Part shown: one piece after another, positions 33,684 through 42,242 of the stretch
Position numbering within the stretch: the first letter of the stretch is position 1
Layout of the letters: each line of letters opens with the position of its first letter
Assembly (NCBI GenBank): GCA_963701325.1
Contig: OY969604.1
Location: 3,100,001 to 3,164,000 of the forward strand
Direction: 5' to 3'
Length of the DNA stretch: 64,000 nt
Source of the DNA: Bog-756 sp963701325
Lineage (GTDB): Bacteria; Actinomycetota; Acidimicrobiia; Acidimicrobiales; RAAP-2
The notes under the pieces: model-generated
What the model was told of the DNA's origin: nothing
Databases searched by the model: none
What the model saw: the letters and a program-made list of their open reading frames with translations, nothing else
Program-made: the position numbers and the translations under genes

Positions 33684-35477
33684 ATGACGAAGGACCGCGA
33701 CGAGCTCTACGGGCTCCACATCCGCGGCACGGATCGTCCGATGCCCTTCGTCAATCCCTACCGGACCCACGGCGAACTCAACGAGATCGAGCAGTGGAAG
33801 CTGGCGCGCCACCCCCTCGAGATCGCCGACGCCATCATCGACACCTACACGAAGGAGGGCCCGGCGGCCATCGCCAAGGTGCCCGGCGAGGTCGAACGCC
33901 TCAAATGGGCCGGCATCTACCCGCAGAAGCAGGGGGGCGACGCGTTCATGATGCGGGTCAAGGTGCCCGGGGGGTTCCTCACCGCCCCACAGGCCCGCGA
34001 GATCGGGGTGGCGGCCGACGCGTTCGGCGAGGGACCCGACGGCACCGAGAGCAGGGTGTTCGGCTCGCGCTTCGCCGACATCACCACCCGCCAGACCGTG
34101 CAGATCCACTGGCTGCGCATCGAGGACATCCCGCGTATCTGGCGGCGCTTCGCCGCGGTGGGCCTGACCACCGTGCAGGCGTGCGGCGACTCGGCCCGCA
34201 ACGTCCTGTGCTGCCCGGTGTCCGGCGTCGACGCCGCAGAGGCGTTCGACGCCTTCCCGATCGCCCGCGCGGTGTCCGCGTACTTCACCGGCAACCGCGA
34301 GTACGCCAATTTGCCCCGGAAGTTCAAGATCTCGGTGACCGGGTGTGTGGAGGACTGCGCCCAGGCCGAGATCAACGACATCGGCCTGTGGCCGGCGCGT
34401 GCGGCCGACGGCACCCTCGGCTTCAACCTCCTGGTGGGTGGCGGCCTCTCCGACGGGGAGCGGATGGCGTCGGACGTCGACGTGTTCGTGGAGCAGGGCC
34501 AGGCGGTCGAGGTCACCAGGGCCATCGCGCAGCTCTTCGGCGAGCTCGGGAACCGCGAGAACCGTGGGCTCGCCCGCATGCGCTACCTGGTCCAGGAGCT
34601 CGGCCCCGAGCGGTTCCGCGAGGAGCTCGCCGCGCGTGCACGCTTCGAGCTGGTGGCGGCCGGCACGGAGCTCACCCGCCGCTACCGCGGCGACCACGTC
34701 GGGGTGCACGCCCAGAAGGACGACGGCGTCTTCTACGTCGGGTGCTCGGTGCCGGTCGGCCGGATGAACGGAATCGAGCTGGTCGAGGCCGCCCGCCTCG
34801 CCGAGACGTACGGCGACGGCACGCTCCGGCTCTCGACCGACCAGAACTTCGTCCTGACCGGGGTCCACGGAGAGCGGCTCGACGCCCTGCTCGCCGAGGA
34901 CCTGCTGGCCAAGTACTCCCCGTTCCCCGGGCCGTTCACACGTGGCGCGGTGGCCTGCACCGGGTCCGAGTTCTGCCGCTACGCCATCGTCGAGACCAAG
35001 GAGCGGGCGGTCAAGTGGGCCCGCTACCTCGACGCACAGCTGGCGGGGGAGCCGGTGGGGACGTCTGCGGTCCCCGGAGCCCCGACACCGGCCCGCGCCG
35101 ATGCGGGGATCATCCGGATGCACTTCTCGGGGTGCTCGGCCAGTTGCGCGCAGCCCCAGATCGCGGACATCGGCCTACGCGGCGAGGTCGCCCATGTCGG
35201 CGATCACCTGTCCGAGGCGGTCGACATCGGTCTCGGCGGCTCGCTCGGGACCGACGCCGGCTTCCTCGACTGGGTCGAGCACGCGCGGCCGGTCGCCGAG
35301 GTGCCCGAGGCGCTGTTGCGGGTGGTGCGCCGCTACCAGACCGAGCGCCGTGAGGACGAGCCCTTCCACAACTGGGCGCGCCGCACCCCCAACGACGAGC
35401 TGCGCTGCACGCTCGCCGACGAGGGCGTCGGCACGCCGGTCGCGCTGTCGACCAAACCGGCCGGAGAGGCACAATGA
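33684..35477 (+). CDS. Siroheme-[4Fe-4S] sulfite/nitrite reductase
   Basis: Six-electron reductase of the ferredoxin-dependent NirA/SirA type, 597 residues, with two pseudo-repeated halves. The cluster/siroheme ligands are C425TGSEFC431 and, in HFSGCSASCAQPQIADIGLRG, C484 and C488. The N-terminal half has TTRQTVQIHWLRIEDIP (substrate-site basic residues) and a second SVTGCVEDCAQAEINDIGLWP. Sequence alone does not separate sulfite from nitrite reductases; position between cysH and a divergent siroheme gene makes assimilatory sulfite reduction the likely job. It lies 15 bases after cysH and overlaps the next gene. Confidence 0.9.
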   Translation: MTKDRDELYGLHIRGTDRPMPFVNPYRTHGELNEIEQWKLARHPLEIADAIIDTYTKEGPAAIAKVPGEVERLKWAGIYPQKQGGDAFMMRVKVPGGFLTAPQAREIGVAADAFGEGPDGTESRVFGSRFADITTRQTVQIHWLRIEDIPRIWRRFAAVGLTTVQACGDSARNVLCCPVSGVDAAEAFDAFPIARAVSAYFTGNREYANLPRKFKISVTGCVEDCAQAEINDIGLWPARAADGTLGFNLLVGGGLSDGERMASDVDVFVEQGQAVEVTRAIAQLFGELGNRENRGLARMRYLVQELGPERFREELAARARFELVAAGTELTRRYRGDHVGVHAQKDDGVFYVGCSVPVGRMNGIELVEAARLAETYGDGTLRLSTDQNFVLTGVHGERLDALLAEDLLAKYSPFPGPFTRGAVACTGSEFCRYAIVETKERAVKWARYLDAQLAGEPVGTSAVPGAPTPARADAGIIRMHFSGCSASCAQPQIADIGLRGEVAHVGDHLSEAVDIGLGGSLGTDAGFLDWVEHARPVAEVPEALLRVVRRYQTERREDEPFHNWARRTPNDELRCTLADEGVGTPVALSTKPAGEAQ

Positions 35478-36739
35478 AGGGCTACCGCATCCGCGACGAG
35501 ATGAACGGGGTCGAGGAACCCCCCGGGAAGACGTGGTTCTGGGAGCTGCAGGCCGGGGTCATCGACGCCGGCCGGTGCATCCAGTGCGGCACCTGCGTGG
35601 CCGCCTGCCCGTCCAACTCGATCGGCATCGACGAGGACACCGACCTGCCCGAGCTGGTCAAGATGTGTACCGGCTGCTCGCTCTGTTGGGACTTCTGCCC
35701 GAGGGGCGGGCTCCGCTACGAGGCACTCTGGCCGCCGTCGACGCCGGAGGAGGGCGCCGCCGCAGCCGCGACGGTCGAGCGGTCGGACGCCAGCGACACC
35801 TACTGGAAGATCACCGGCGGCCCGCCCGGGGACGGACTCGGCGCGGTGCTCGACGCCTACTCGGTCCGGGCCGGCTCGCGGCCCGACTCGGCGCAGGACG
35901 GCGGGGTGGTGTCCGCCCTGCTCATCGCCGCGCTGGCCGGGGGGGAGATCGACGGCGCCCTGGTCACCCGGCCGAGCGACGACCCCGACGAACCCTGGAA
36001 GGGCGTGGCCCATCTCGCCACGACGGCAAAGGAGATCAACGAGGCGGCCGGCAGCTACTACAACCAGACGATGGCCCTCGCCGAGCTCGACCTCTCGCGC
36101 TACGACCTGCCGGCCAAGCCGCGTATCGCGGTCGTCGGCACCCCCTGCGAGATCCAGGGGATCAGGGCCATGCAGGCGCGCCGGTGGCCCACCGGAGCCC
36201 ACCGCGTCGACTCGGTGGTCCTCACCATCGCCCTCCTCTGCACGAAGAGCTTCGACTACAAGGGCCTCATGCTCCAGCTCCTGCGCGACGACCGGTCCAT
36301 CGACATCGAGCGGGTCAGCAAGGTCGACGTGATCCGGGGACGGATGATCGTGGAGTACCGCGACGGCGAGATCGCGGTGGACGAGCCGATCAAGAACTTC
36401 CACGGCGCAGCCCTCAAGGGGTGCGACGAGTGCGCCGACTTCCTCGGCCGCAGCGCCGACCTCTCTGTCGGCAGTGTCGGGGCCATGGACGGCTGGAGCA
36501 GCGTGCTCGTCCGCTCCGAGCGGGGTCGCGTCGCGCTGGACAACGCACGCGGTCGCCTCGACTTCCGCGAGCTCGACAACCCCGGAGCGCTGGCCAAGCT
36601 CGACGCGTTCGACAAGCGGGTTGCATTCGAGAGCCTGCGCCGCGAATTCGACCCCGAGGCACCCCTGTTCATCGACTACGCCGAGCACCTCGCGGCCTAC
36701 GAGGGTTCCGACCTCGCCCCGGTGGTACCCGACCGGTGA
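35474..36739 (+). CDS. Ferredoxin-domain / FrhB-type (coenzyme F420 dehydrogenase beta) flavoprotein
   Basis: 421 residues. The N-terminus has two [4Fe-4S] motifs: Cys 35, 38, 41, 45 (CIQCGTCVAACP) and Cys 65, 68, 71, 75 (CTGCSLCWDFCP). The rest matches FrhB/FdhB-type F420-reacting flavoproteins: QDGGVVSALLIAAL, AVVGTPCEIQGIRAMQ, a CDECADFLGRSADLSVGSVG cluster region. Start overlaps the sulfite reductase gene by ATGA, so the products are made together. Likely role: pass electrons from F420H2 (or a ferredoxin) to the siroheme enzyme. No F420 gene is visible to confirm the donor. Confidence 0.82.
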   Translation: MKGYRIRDEMNGVEEPPGKTWFWELQAGVIDAGRCIQCGTCVAACPSNSIGIDEDTDLPELVKMCTGCSLCWDFCPRGGLRYEALWPPSTPEEGAAAAATVERSDASDTYWKITGGPPGDGLGAVLDAYSVRAGSRPDSAQDGGVVSALLIAALAGGEIDGALVTRPSDDPDEPWKGVAHLATTAKEINEAAGSYYNQTMALAELDLSRYDLPAKPRIAVVGTPCEIQGIRAMQARRWPTGAHRVDSVVLTIALLCTKSFDYKGLMLQLLRDDRSIDIERVSKVDVIRGRMIVEYRDGEIAVDEPIKNFHGAALKGCDECADFLGRSADLSVGSVGAMDGWSSVLVRSERGRVALDNARGRLDFRELDNPGALAKLDAFDKRVAFESLRREFDPEAPLFIDYAEHLAAYEGSDLAPVVPDR

Positions 36740-36814
36740 CACCATGGTGACCAGGCACGATGATCGAGATGACAGCGCGGCTGACAGAGCCCGGCCGTTC
36801 GCGCCGGTTGTAGG

Positions 36815-36820
36815 TATTGT
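36815..36820 (+). promoter_or_regulatory. -10 element of a leaderless transcript
   Basis: TATTGT at 36815-36820, six bases, then GTG 36827. There is no ribosome-binding site. Confidence 0.45.
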
Positions 36821-36826
36821 GGACTC

Positions 36827-37156
36827 GTGACCGTGTTCGAGGTGGACGGAGGCCCGAGGCTGGAGTTCCCCGAGGAGCCGGTCGATCTCAAAGCCGGCCT
36901 CCGCGACGCCCTGCTCGACGGGGCCGACTGGCGGGACGGGTTCAGCGACGACATCTGCATCGGCCTCTGGCTCTGGGGCAAGTGGCAGCCTGCGCTCGAG
37001 CCGGCGGGGTGCACCCGCGAGGAGTTCGTGGACGCGGTCGTCGCCTACAAGCGTGAGCTCTGGCTCTGGCTCGAGGGCGACCGGCAGTGGCTCCAGTTCG
37101 TGACCGGCCTCGCCGGACGCGTGGTCCGGCGGATGCCCGCTCCCGCAGCCGGCTGA
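36827..37156 (+). CDS. Small uncharacterised protein
   Basis: 109 residues, no signal or membrane helix, Trp-rich (GLWLWGKWQP, LWLWLEGDRQWLQF) with an Arg-rich end. Not recognised. Codon use is like its neighbours and it seems to have its own leaderless promoter 88 bases after the FrhB-like gene, so a link to sulfur assimilation is possible but unproven. Starts with GTG followed by MTVFEVDGG-type sequence; a GTG two codons on is an alternative. Confidence 0.5.
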   Translation: MTVFEVDGGPRLEFPEEPVDLKAGLRDALLDGADWRDGFSDDICIGLWLWGKWQPALEPAGCTREEFVDAVVAYKRELWLWLEGDRQWLQFVTGLAGRVVRRMPAPAAG

Positions 37157-37218
37157 GCGAGCCCGCCCGGTCGTCCGCCCGGCCGGCCCGGATTCGATCC
37201 CACTACCGAGGAGGATGC

Positions 37219-37731
37219 ATGCCCCGCGTCACCGTCCCCGCCGGCCAGGACCCGCTGGTCTACGTCTGGACCGCTCTGGCCGCGCCGCTGACCGCAGCCG
37301 CGGCCGGGTACAGCAGCGCCGTCTACGAGCACTCGACCCTCTCGCTCGGGGAGTTCGAAGCCGCGAGGATCACTCTCGCCCGGATCAACGGGTGTGCCCT
37401 GTGCCTCGACTGGCGGACCGCGCGTGACGTCCCGTCGCGGTCGGCGGACCCGGACGCGGTGCCCGAGTCGTTCTACGAGGCGGTCGGGAGCAGACAGGAG
37501 GCGGCGGTGCTCGACGAGCGAGAGCAGCTCGCCGCCGAGTTCGCCCGGCGCTACGCGACCGATCACCTGGGCATGGACGAGGAGCTCTGGACCCGCCTGC
37601 ACGCGGCCTTCAGCGACGAGGAGCTGGTCGACCTCGCGCTCTGCGTGGGCTCGTGGCTCGCGCTCGGGCGCTTCAACCAGGTCTTCGACATCGACGGTGC
37701 GTGCCGGGTGCACGCGCCGAGCGCCGGCTGA
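37219..37731 (+). CDS. Carboxymuconolactone decarboxylase/AhpD-like protein
   Basis: 170 residues with the AhpD-type core: EFEAARITLARINGCALCLDWR carries a Cys-X2-Cys (59, 62) and a nearby acidic/His pattern, as in alkylhydroperoxidase-type disulfide reductases, and ELVDLALCVGSWLALGRFNQVFD closes the fold. ATG 37219 follows GAGGAGG. Probably a thiol antioxidant or redox enzyme; substrate unknown. It precedes a gene of EthD-like shape by 11 bases, suggesting a two-gene unit. Confidence 0.8.
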   Translation: MPRVTVPAGQDPLVYVWTALAAPLTAAAAGYSSAVYEHSTLSLGEFEAARITLARINGCALCLDWRTARDVPSRSADPDAVPESFYEAVGSRQEAAVLDEREQLAAEFARRYATDHLGMDEELWTRLHAAFSDEELVDLALCVGSWLALGRFNQVFDIDGACRVHAPSAG

Positions 37732-37742
37732 CGGATCGGACC

Positions 37743-38474
37743 GTGGAGAAGGTCATCACACTGCTCTGGGGTCCCGGGGACGCGCCCGCTGGGGACGCCC
37801 TCCGGGCGCGGCTCCTCGAAGAGGCGGTCCCGCGGCTGCGCGACGCGGGAGCCCGCGGGCTCGGGATCAACGTCCACGACTCGGACGCGGACCGAGCACC
37901 CTCGCCGGCGCCGTCGCCTGCCGGCGAGGAGCCCCACGTGGCGGAGGTCTCGTGCTGGCTCGACTGCTACGAGCGGCGGGACGGGGTGGAGGCGGCGCTC
38001 GCCGACCTCGGGCTGCGGCGTGCGTCCTATCTGGTGGTCGAGTCGCTCTACGACGACTACGGCACGACCCCGTATGCGCCCTCCCGCGACTGGCCCGACG
38101 GCGCCCGTTCCCCGGGAGTGCTGACCGTGGCCCTCATCCACCGCCCCGAGGGCCTCGACGGTCGTGAGTGGATCGACCGCTGGCACGGGACCCAGTCCCC
38201 GGTCTCGGGCGAGTTGCAGCCGCGGACCCGCTATGTCCGCAATCAGGTGGTGCGTGCGCTCACCGACGGGGCGCCCGAGATCGACGGCATCGTCGAGGAG
38301 GGGTGGCCCTCGGCCGGGCACGTGGCCGACCCGATGCTCTTCTTCAACGCGACCACCCCCGCAGAGCTCGACGCGCACGTGACGCGCATGCTGACCAGCG
38401 TCGAGGCCTGTCTCGACATGACCCGGCTGCGAAGCTCGACCATGAGCGAGTACCTGGTGTCCGCGCTGGCTTAG
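37743..38474 (+). CDS. EthD-like dimeric alpha/beta-barrel protein
   Basis: 243 residues. Two ferredoxin-like halves: the first is KVITLLWGPGDAPAGDALRARLL and the second VLTVALIHRPEGLDGREWIDRWHGTQSPVSGELQPRTRYVRN, which resembles EthD/polyketide-synthesis stress-type domains with the conserved Trp-His. The middle holds an Ala/Pro loop. GTG start is 11 bases after the CMD-family gene. Function unknown; the fold assignment is moderately sure. Confidence 0.6.
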   Translation: MEKVITLLWGPGDAPAGDALRARLLEEAVPRLRDAGARGLGINVHDSDADRAPSPAPSPAGEEPHVAEVSCWLDCYERRDGVEAALADLGLRRASYLVVESLYDDYGTTPYAPSRDWPDGARSPGVLTVALIHRPEGLDGREWIDRWHGTQSPVSGELQPRTRYVRNQVVRALTDGAPEIDGIVEEGWPSAGHVADPMLFFNATTPAELDAHVTRMLTSVEACLDMTRLRSSTMSEYLVSALA

Positions 38475-38568
38475 GAACGCGGTCGGTCCCGTACCCCGGG
38501 ACCATCACCTACGCTCGCGGCCTGCCCACCGTCGGCCCCGGCCGGCAGCGACACCGGAGGAAGCACCC

Positions 38569-39654
38569 GTGGGACTGTCCATCGGCATCGTCGGCCTCCC
38601 CAACGTGGGGAAGTCCACACTCTTCAACGCCCTGACCCGCAACGAGGTCCTGGCGGCGAACTACCCCTTCGCCACCATCGACCCGAACGTGGGGGTGGTG
38701 GCCGTGCCCGATCCCCGCCTCGACCGCCTGGCCGAGGTGTTCGGGTCGAAGGAGATCGTGCCGGCGACGGTCACCTTCGTCGACATCGCCGGGATCGTGA
38801 AGGGTGCCTCGGAGGGGGAGGGTCTCGGCAACCAATTCCTGGCGGCCATCCGCGAGAGTGACACGATCTGCCAGGTGGTCCGCGTCTTCGAGGACCCCGA
38901 TGTGATCCACGTGGACGGTCGGATCCATCCGGGCGACGACATCGAGACCGTCAACACCGAGCTCATCCTGGCCGACCTCCAAACCGTCGATCACACGCTG
39001 GTACGGCTCGCCAAGGAGTCGCGCAAGCAGCCGGAGCTGGCGCCCGCGTTGGCAGCCACCGAGCAGGCCCGGGAGATCCTGGACGGCGGCCGGACGATCG
39101 CCGACGCGGCGGCCGCGGGTGCGGTGGACGCAGCGCTGCTGCGTGACCTGCATCTGCTCAGCGCCAAGCCGGTCCTCTACGCGTTCAACGTCGACGAGGG
39201 AGCGCTCGGCAACCCCGAGCTCCGCTCCCGGCTCGGGGCGTTGGTGGCTCCCGCCGAGGCCGTGCTGGTGAGTGCGCAGATCGAAGCCGAGGTCGCCGCC
39301 CTCGACCCCGTGGACGCGGCCGAGCTGCTCGCGGGCTACGGCCAGGAGGAGTCGGGACTGGTCCAGCTGGTCCACGTGGGCTTCCGCGCCCTCGGGCTCC
39401 AGACCTTCCTGACCGCGGGGCCGAAGGAGGCCCGGGCCTGGACCATCCATGTCGGGGACACCGCCCCGCAGGCGGCCGGGACCATCCACACCGACTTCGA
39501 GCGCGGCTTCATCAAGGCCGAGATCGTCGGGTACGAGGACCTCCTCGCCGCCGGTTCCCTCGCCGCGGCGCGGGCAGCAGGGCGGGCCCGCATCGAGGGC
39601 AAGGAGTACATCATGCGGGACGGCGACGTGGTCGAGTTCCGGTTCCAGGTGTAG
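38569..39654 (+). CDS. ychF: Ribosome-associated ATPase/GTPase YchF
   Basis: Obg-family P-loop protein (OLA1/YchF) that binds ribosomes and prefers ATP. It has 361 residues: Walker A GLPNVGKSTLFNALT near the N-terminus, FATIDPNVGVVAVPDPRL, DIAGIVKGASEGEGLGNQFL (switch/G3), a coiled-coil insert and the C-terminal TGS-like domain ending EYIMRDGDVVEFRF. The G4 motif is FNVDE rather than NKxD, as expected for YchF. GTG start with GGAGG upstream. Tightly followed by an ABC ATPase. Confidence 0.96.
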   Translation: MGLSIGIVGLPNVGKSTLFNALTRNEVLAANYPFATIDPNVGVVAVPDPRLDRLAEVFGSKEIVPATVTFVDIAGIVKGASEGEGLGNQFLAAIRESDTICQVVRVFEDPDVIHVDGRIHPGDDIETVNTELILADLQTVDHTLVRLAKESRKQPELAPALAATEQAREILDGGRTIADAAAAGAVDAALLRDLHLLSAKPVLYAFNVDEGALGNPELRSRLGALVAPAEAVLVSAQIEAEVAALDPVDAAELLAGYGQEESGLVQLVHVGFRALGLQTFLTAGPKEARAWTIHVGDTAPQAAGTIHTDFERGFIKAEIVGYEDLLAAGSLAAARAAGRARIEGKEYIMRDGDVVEFRFQV

Positions 39655-39661
39655 GGGACCG

Positions 39662-40657
39662 ATGGCCCCGGAGGTGACTGCTTTGCCCTCCGTCCCGGCC
39701 GTGCGGATGGACGGGGTGTCGGTGGTGCGCGGCGGCACAGCGCTGCTCGACGACGTCTCCTGGGTGGTCGCGCCCGGTGAACGCTGGGCCCTGCTCGGCC
39801 CCAACGGCTCCGGGAAGACGACGCTGCTCCGGGTGGCCGGCTCGGCACTGTGGCCGACCACCGGCGTGGTCGAGATCCTGGGCGAGCGGCTCGGGCGGGT
39901 CGACATGCGCGAGCTCCGACGCCGGATCGCGGTGGTGAGCGCCTCGATCGCGCGGACCCTCCGCCCGGAGCTGCCCGCACTGGATGCAGTCCTCACCGGC
40001 CGCACCGCCGCCCTCGAGACCTGGTGGCACGAGTACACCGCCGCCGACCGGCAGGAGGCCGCGGCGCTGCTGTCCGACGCCGGACTCGGCGACCCGGCCC
40101 TCGCCGGCCGGCCCTTCGGCCTGCTCTCGGAAGGAGAGCGGCAACAGGTCCTGCTGGCCCGGGCCCTGATGGGGCGTCCGGAGCTGCTGCTGATGGACAA
40201 GCCCGCGGCCGGGTTGGACCTCGGGGCCCGCGAACGGCTCCTCGACCGGCTCGCCGCTCTGGTCGCCGACCCGGTGGTGCCTCCGTTGGTGCTGGTCACC
40301 CATCACGTCGAGGAGATCCCGCCCGGGGTCACCCACGCCGCGCTGCTCCGCGGCGGACGCCTCCTCTCGGCCGGCCCGGTGGGCGAGGTCCTCCGGGCCG
40401 AGCCGGTGTCCGCCGCGTTCGGCGTCGCAGTCAGGGTCGACCGGCGTGACGGTCGCTGGTCGGCGCAGCGCGGTGCCCGGCCGCGAGCGATCGGGCCGCC
40501 GACCGGGGTGACCGCGGTGCTCCCCGGTGGTCGCCAGCTGGGGCGTCTCGGTGTGGTTGAGCATCTCCGCCGTGGGGTGTACAACCGAGGGGTTGCAACC
40601 GGGGAGGGTCACCGGGGCCGCCTTGGCGGTGGTCTTGGTGACGCTGTCGGTCCCTGA
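39662..40657 (+). CDS. ABC-type ATPase (ModF/YlmA-like) with Lys in place of the Walker B Glu
   Basis: 331 residues, a single ABC domain resembling the cytosolic YlmA/ModF-like ATPases: Walker A LLGPNGSGKTTLLRV (about 46-53), signature LLSEGERQQVLLARALM (about 153) and the D-loop AAGLDLG. The catalytic dipeptide after Walker B reads LLLMDKPAAG, so the Glu that activates water is Lys (about 180). The H-loop His is kept (VLVTHHVEEIPPGVTHAALLRGG). The last ~70 residues are unlike the family and Arg/Gly-rich. No permease next to it. Starts 8 bases after ychF. Confidence 0.8.
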   Translation: MAPEVTALPSVPAVRMDGVSVVRGGTALLDDVSWVVAPGERWALLGPNGSGKTTLLRVAGSALWPTTGVVEILGERLGRVDMRELRRRIAVVSASIARTLRPELPALDAVLTGRTAALETWWHEYTAADRQEAAALLSDAGLGDPALAGRPFGLLSEGERQQVLLARALMGRPELLLMDKPAAGLDLGARERLLDRLAALVADPVVPPLVLVTHHVEEIPPGVTHAALLRGGRLLSAGPVGEVLRAEPVSAAFGVAVRVDRRDGRWSAQRGARPRAIGPPTGVTAVLPGGRQLGRLGVVEHLRRGVYNRGVATGEGHRGRLGGGLGDAVGP

Positions 40658-40723
40658 CCATCCACCAATGCGGAAAGGCCCGTGCGTAGGGTATTCCCGC
40701 ACCAGAGGTAGGTCGAGGAGCCG

Positions 40724-41479
40724 ATGCCCGTGGTCCTGGCGATCATCATCCTGTTGGCGTGGGTGGTCATCCTGGGTCCCAGCCTCTTGAAGCGCCGATC
40801 CCGTGTCTCCGACGGGGTCCACTCGATCAGCCACTTCCACGAACAGTTGAAGGTCCTCGAGCACTCGGCACCCGAGCCGATCGTCGCCCCGGCCTACCGC
40901 CTCCACACCGTCGACGCGGCGGGCGCCCCGGCCATCCACTATCCGGGCGCAGGCACCCCTCCGGTGCTCACCGTGGTCGGAGCCAAGCAGCTGCCCCGTC
41001 CCGCCCTCGCCTTCCTCGGCGACTCGGTGCCCGGGCCGGAGCGGGCTGTCGCCGAACCCCGCCCACCGGCGCGCGGGATGACCGCCGACGACCTCGGGGA
41101 CCCGTCGGACTGGGTGCTGCGACAGGATCGCGCCGAGTACGCCGTACCGCCCCGGACCCCGGACCTCTACGCACGCCACGCGGCCCGTCGGCGCCGGCGA
41201 GACACCCTGGCCGTGCTCTGTGTCCTCTTCCTGATGAGCCTCGCCGTCGGGTTCGTCCCCGGCGCGACGTCGGCCTGGATCGTCACGGCAGTCTCCGGGA
41301 CGGCCATGGTCGTCTACGTCACGCTCCTGGTGCGGTTGCGACAGCAGGCAGAGGAGCGCGAGCGCAAGCTCCGGTACCTCAACCCCCGGGTCGACGCGGA
41401 CCTGCCGCACGGCGTCCCGGCGCATGCCGCATCCGGGCGGTACGCCCACCCGTCTGCGGGCCGGGCGGTCGCCCACTGA
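40724..41479 (+). CDS. SepX/GlpR-like membrane protein (putative divisome-associated)
   Basis: 251 residues with the architecture of actinobacterial SepX/GlpR: an N-terminal helix (PVVLAIIILLAWVVILGPSL), a long cytoplasmic linker, then RRRRRDTLAVLCVLFLMSLAVG and a second hydrophobic hairpin up to VTLLVRLRQQAEERERKLRYL. In Streptomyces and corynebacteria such proteins organise the division machinery and bind the gephyrin-like Glp. Homology here is judged by layout, not by strong motifs. ATG after GAGGAG. Confidence 0.55.
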   Translation: MPVVLAIIILLAWVVILGPSLLKRRSRVSDGVHSISHFHEQLKVLEHSAPEPIVAPAYRLHTVDAAGAPAIHYPGAGTPPVLTVVGAKQLPRPALAFLGDSVPGPERAVAEPRPPARGMTADDLGDPSDWVLRQDRAEYAVPPRTPDLYARHAARRRRRDTLAVLCVLFLMSLAVGFVPGATSAWIVTAVSGTAMVVYVTLLVRLRQQAEERERKLRYLNPRVDADLPHGVPAHAASGRYAHPSAGRAVAH

Positions 41480-41499
41480 CCCGTGCTGGTCCGGCTGGA

Positions 41500-41505
41500 T
41501 AGGAT
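41500..41505 (+). promoter_or_regulatory. -10 element of a leaderless transcript
   Basis: TAGGAT at 41500-41505, six bases, then ATG 41512. Confidence 0.45.
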
Positions 41506-41511
41506 GCCGCC

Positions 41512-42213
41512 ATGGCACGAGACAGGACATCGACCGCACCCGTTCCCCCCGGTGACCGGCACGCCGAGCTGACCGAGGCGGTCGCAACCGCCCTCAGCGG
41601 CAGGGAGCTCCTCGCCCACCCGTTCTACCGACGGTGGGAGGCCGGGGCGCTCGACCGCCAGGAGCTCGCCGAGTACGCGGTGCACTACCGGGCGTTCGAG
41701 GCCGCGCTCCCAGCCGTGCTGGCCGCGGTCGTCGAGAGCCTCCACGCCGCGGGCGAGGACGACGCAGCGTCGTGGGCCGCTCGGAACCTGGCAGACGAGC
41801 AGGGCCACCCGGAGTCCCACCTCGCCCTGTTCGACCGGTTTGCCGCCGCCCTGCCGACCACCGCTCGGGCGACCCGTCCGGGTCCGGCGGCCGAGGGCCT
41901 GGTCGAGACCTACCGGGTGTTGGCCGAGCACGGCGCGGCCGCCGCGCTCTCCGGCCTCGCCGCCTACGAGACGCAGGCTGCGACCATCGCCGCGTCGAAG
42001 GCGGAGGGTCTGCGCCGCTGGTACGGCATGGACGAGGCGGGCACCGCCTTCTGGGACGTGCACGCGGTCATGGACGCCGACCACGGCGACTGGGCGATCC
42101 GGGCGCTCGCCGACATGGGCGCCGATCCGGGCGCGGTCGCGCACGACGCGCGGGCTGCGGCTGATGCATGGTGGGCGCTGCTCGACGAGCGGGAGGCCGA
42201 GGCCGCCGCCTAG
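41512..42213 (+). CDS. Heme-oxygenase-fold iron-dependent oxygenase/oxidase (CADD/PqqC/TenA-like)
   Basis: 233-residue all-helical protein of the heme-oxygenase-like diiron group (CADD, PqqC, TenA relatives). Possible metal ligands are Glu/His in ELAEYAVHYRAFEAAL, NLADEQGHPESHLALF, GLAAYETQAATIAASKAEGL and FWDVHAVMDADHGDW. Members include CADD-type enzymes that make para-aminobenzoate and N-oxygenases, so the exact reaction cannot be fixed. Leaderless start; convergent with the thiolase gene. Confidence 0.7.
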   Translation: MARDRTSTAPVPPGDRHAELTEAVATALSGRELLAHPFYRRWEAGALDRQELAEYAVHYRAFEAALPAVLAAVVESLHAAGEDDAASWAARNLADEQGHPESHLALFDRFAAALPTTARATRPGPAAEGLVETYRVLAEHGAAAALSGLAAYETQAATIAASKAEGLRRWYGMDEAGTAFWDVHAVMDADHGDWAIRALADMGADPGAVAHDARAAADAWWALLDEREAEAAA

Positions 42214-42242
42214 GCCGTTTTCCGGCAGCCCCAGTTCGGGGC

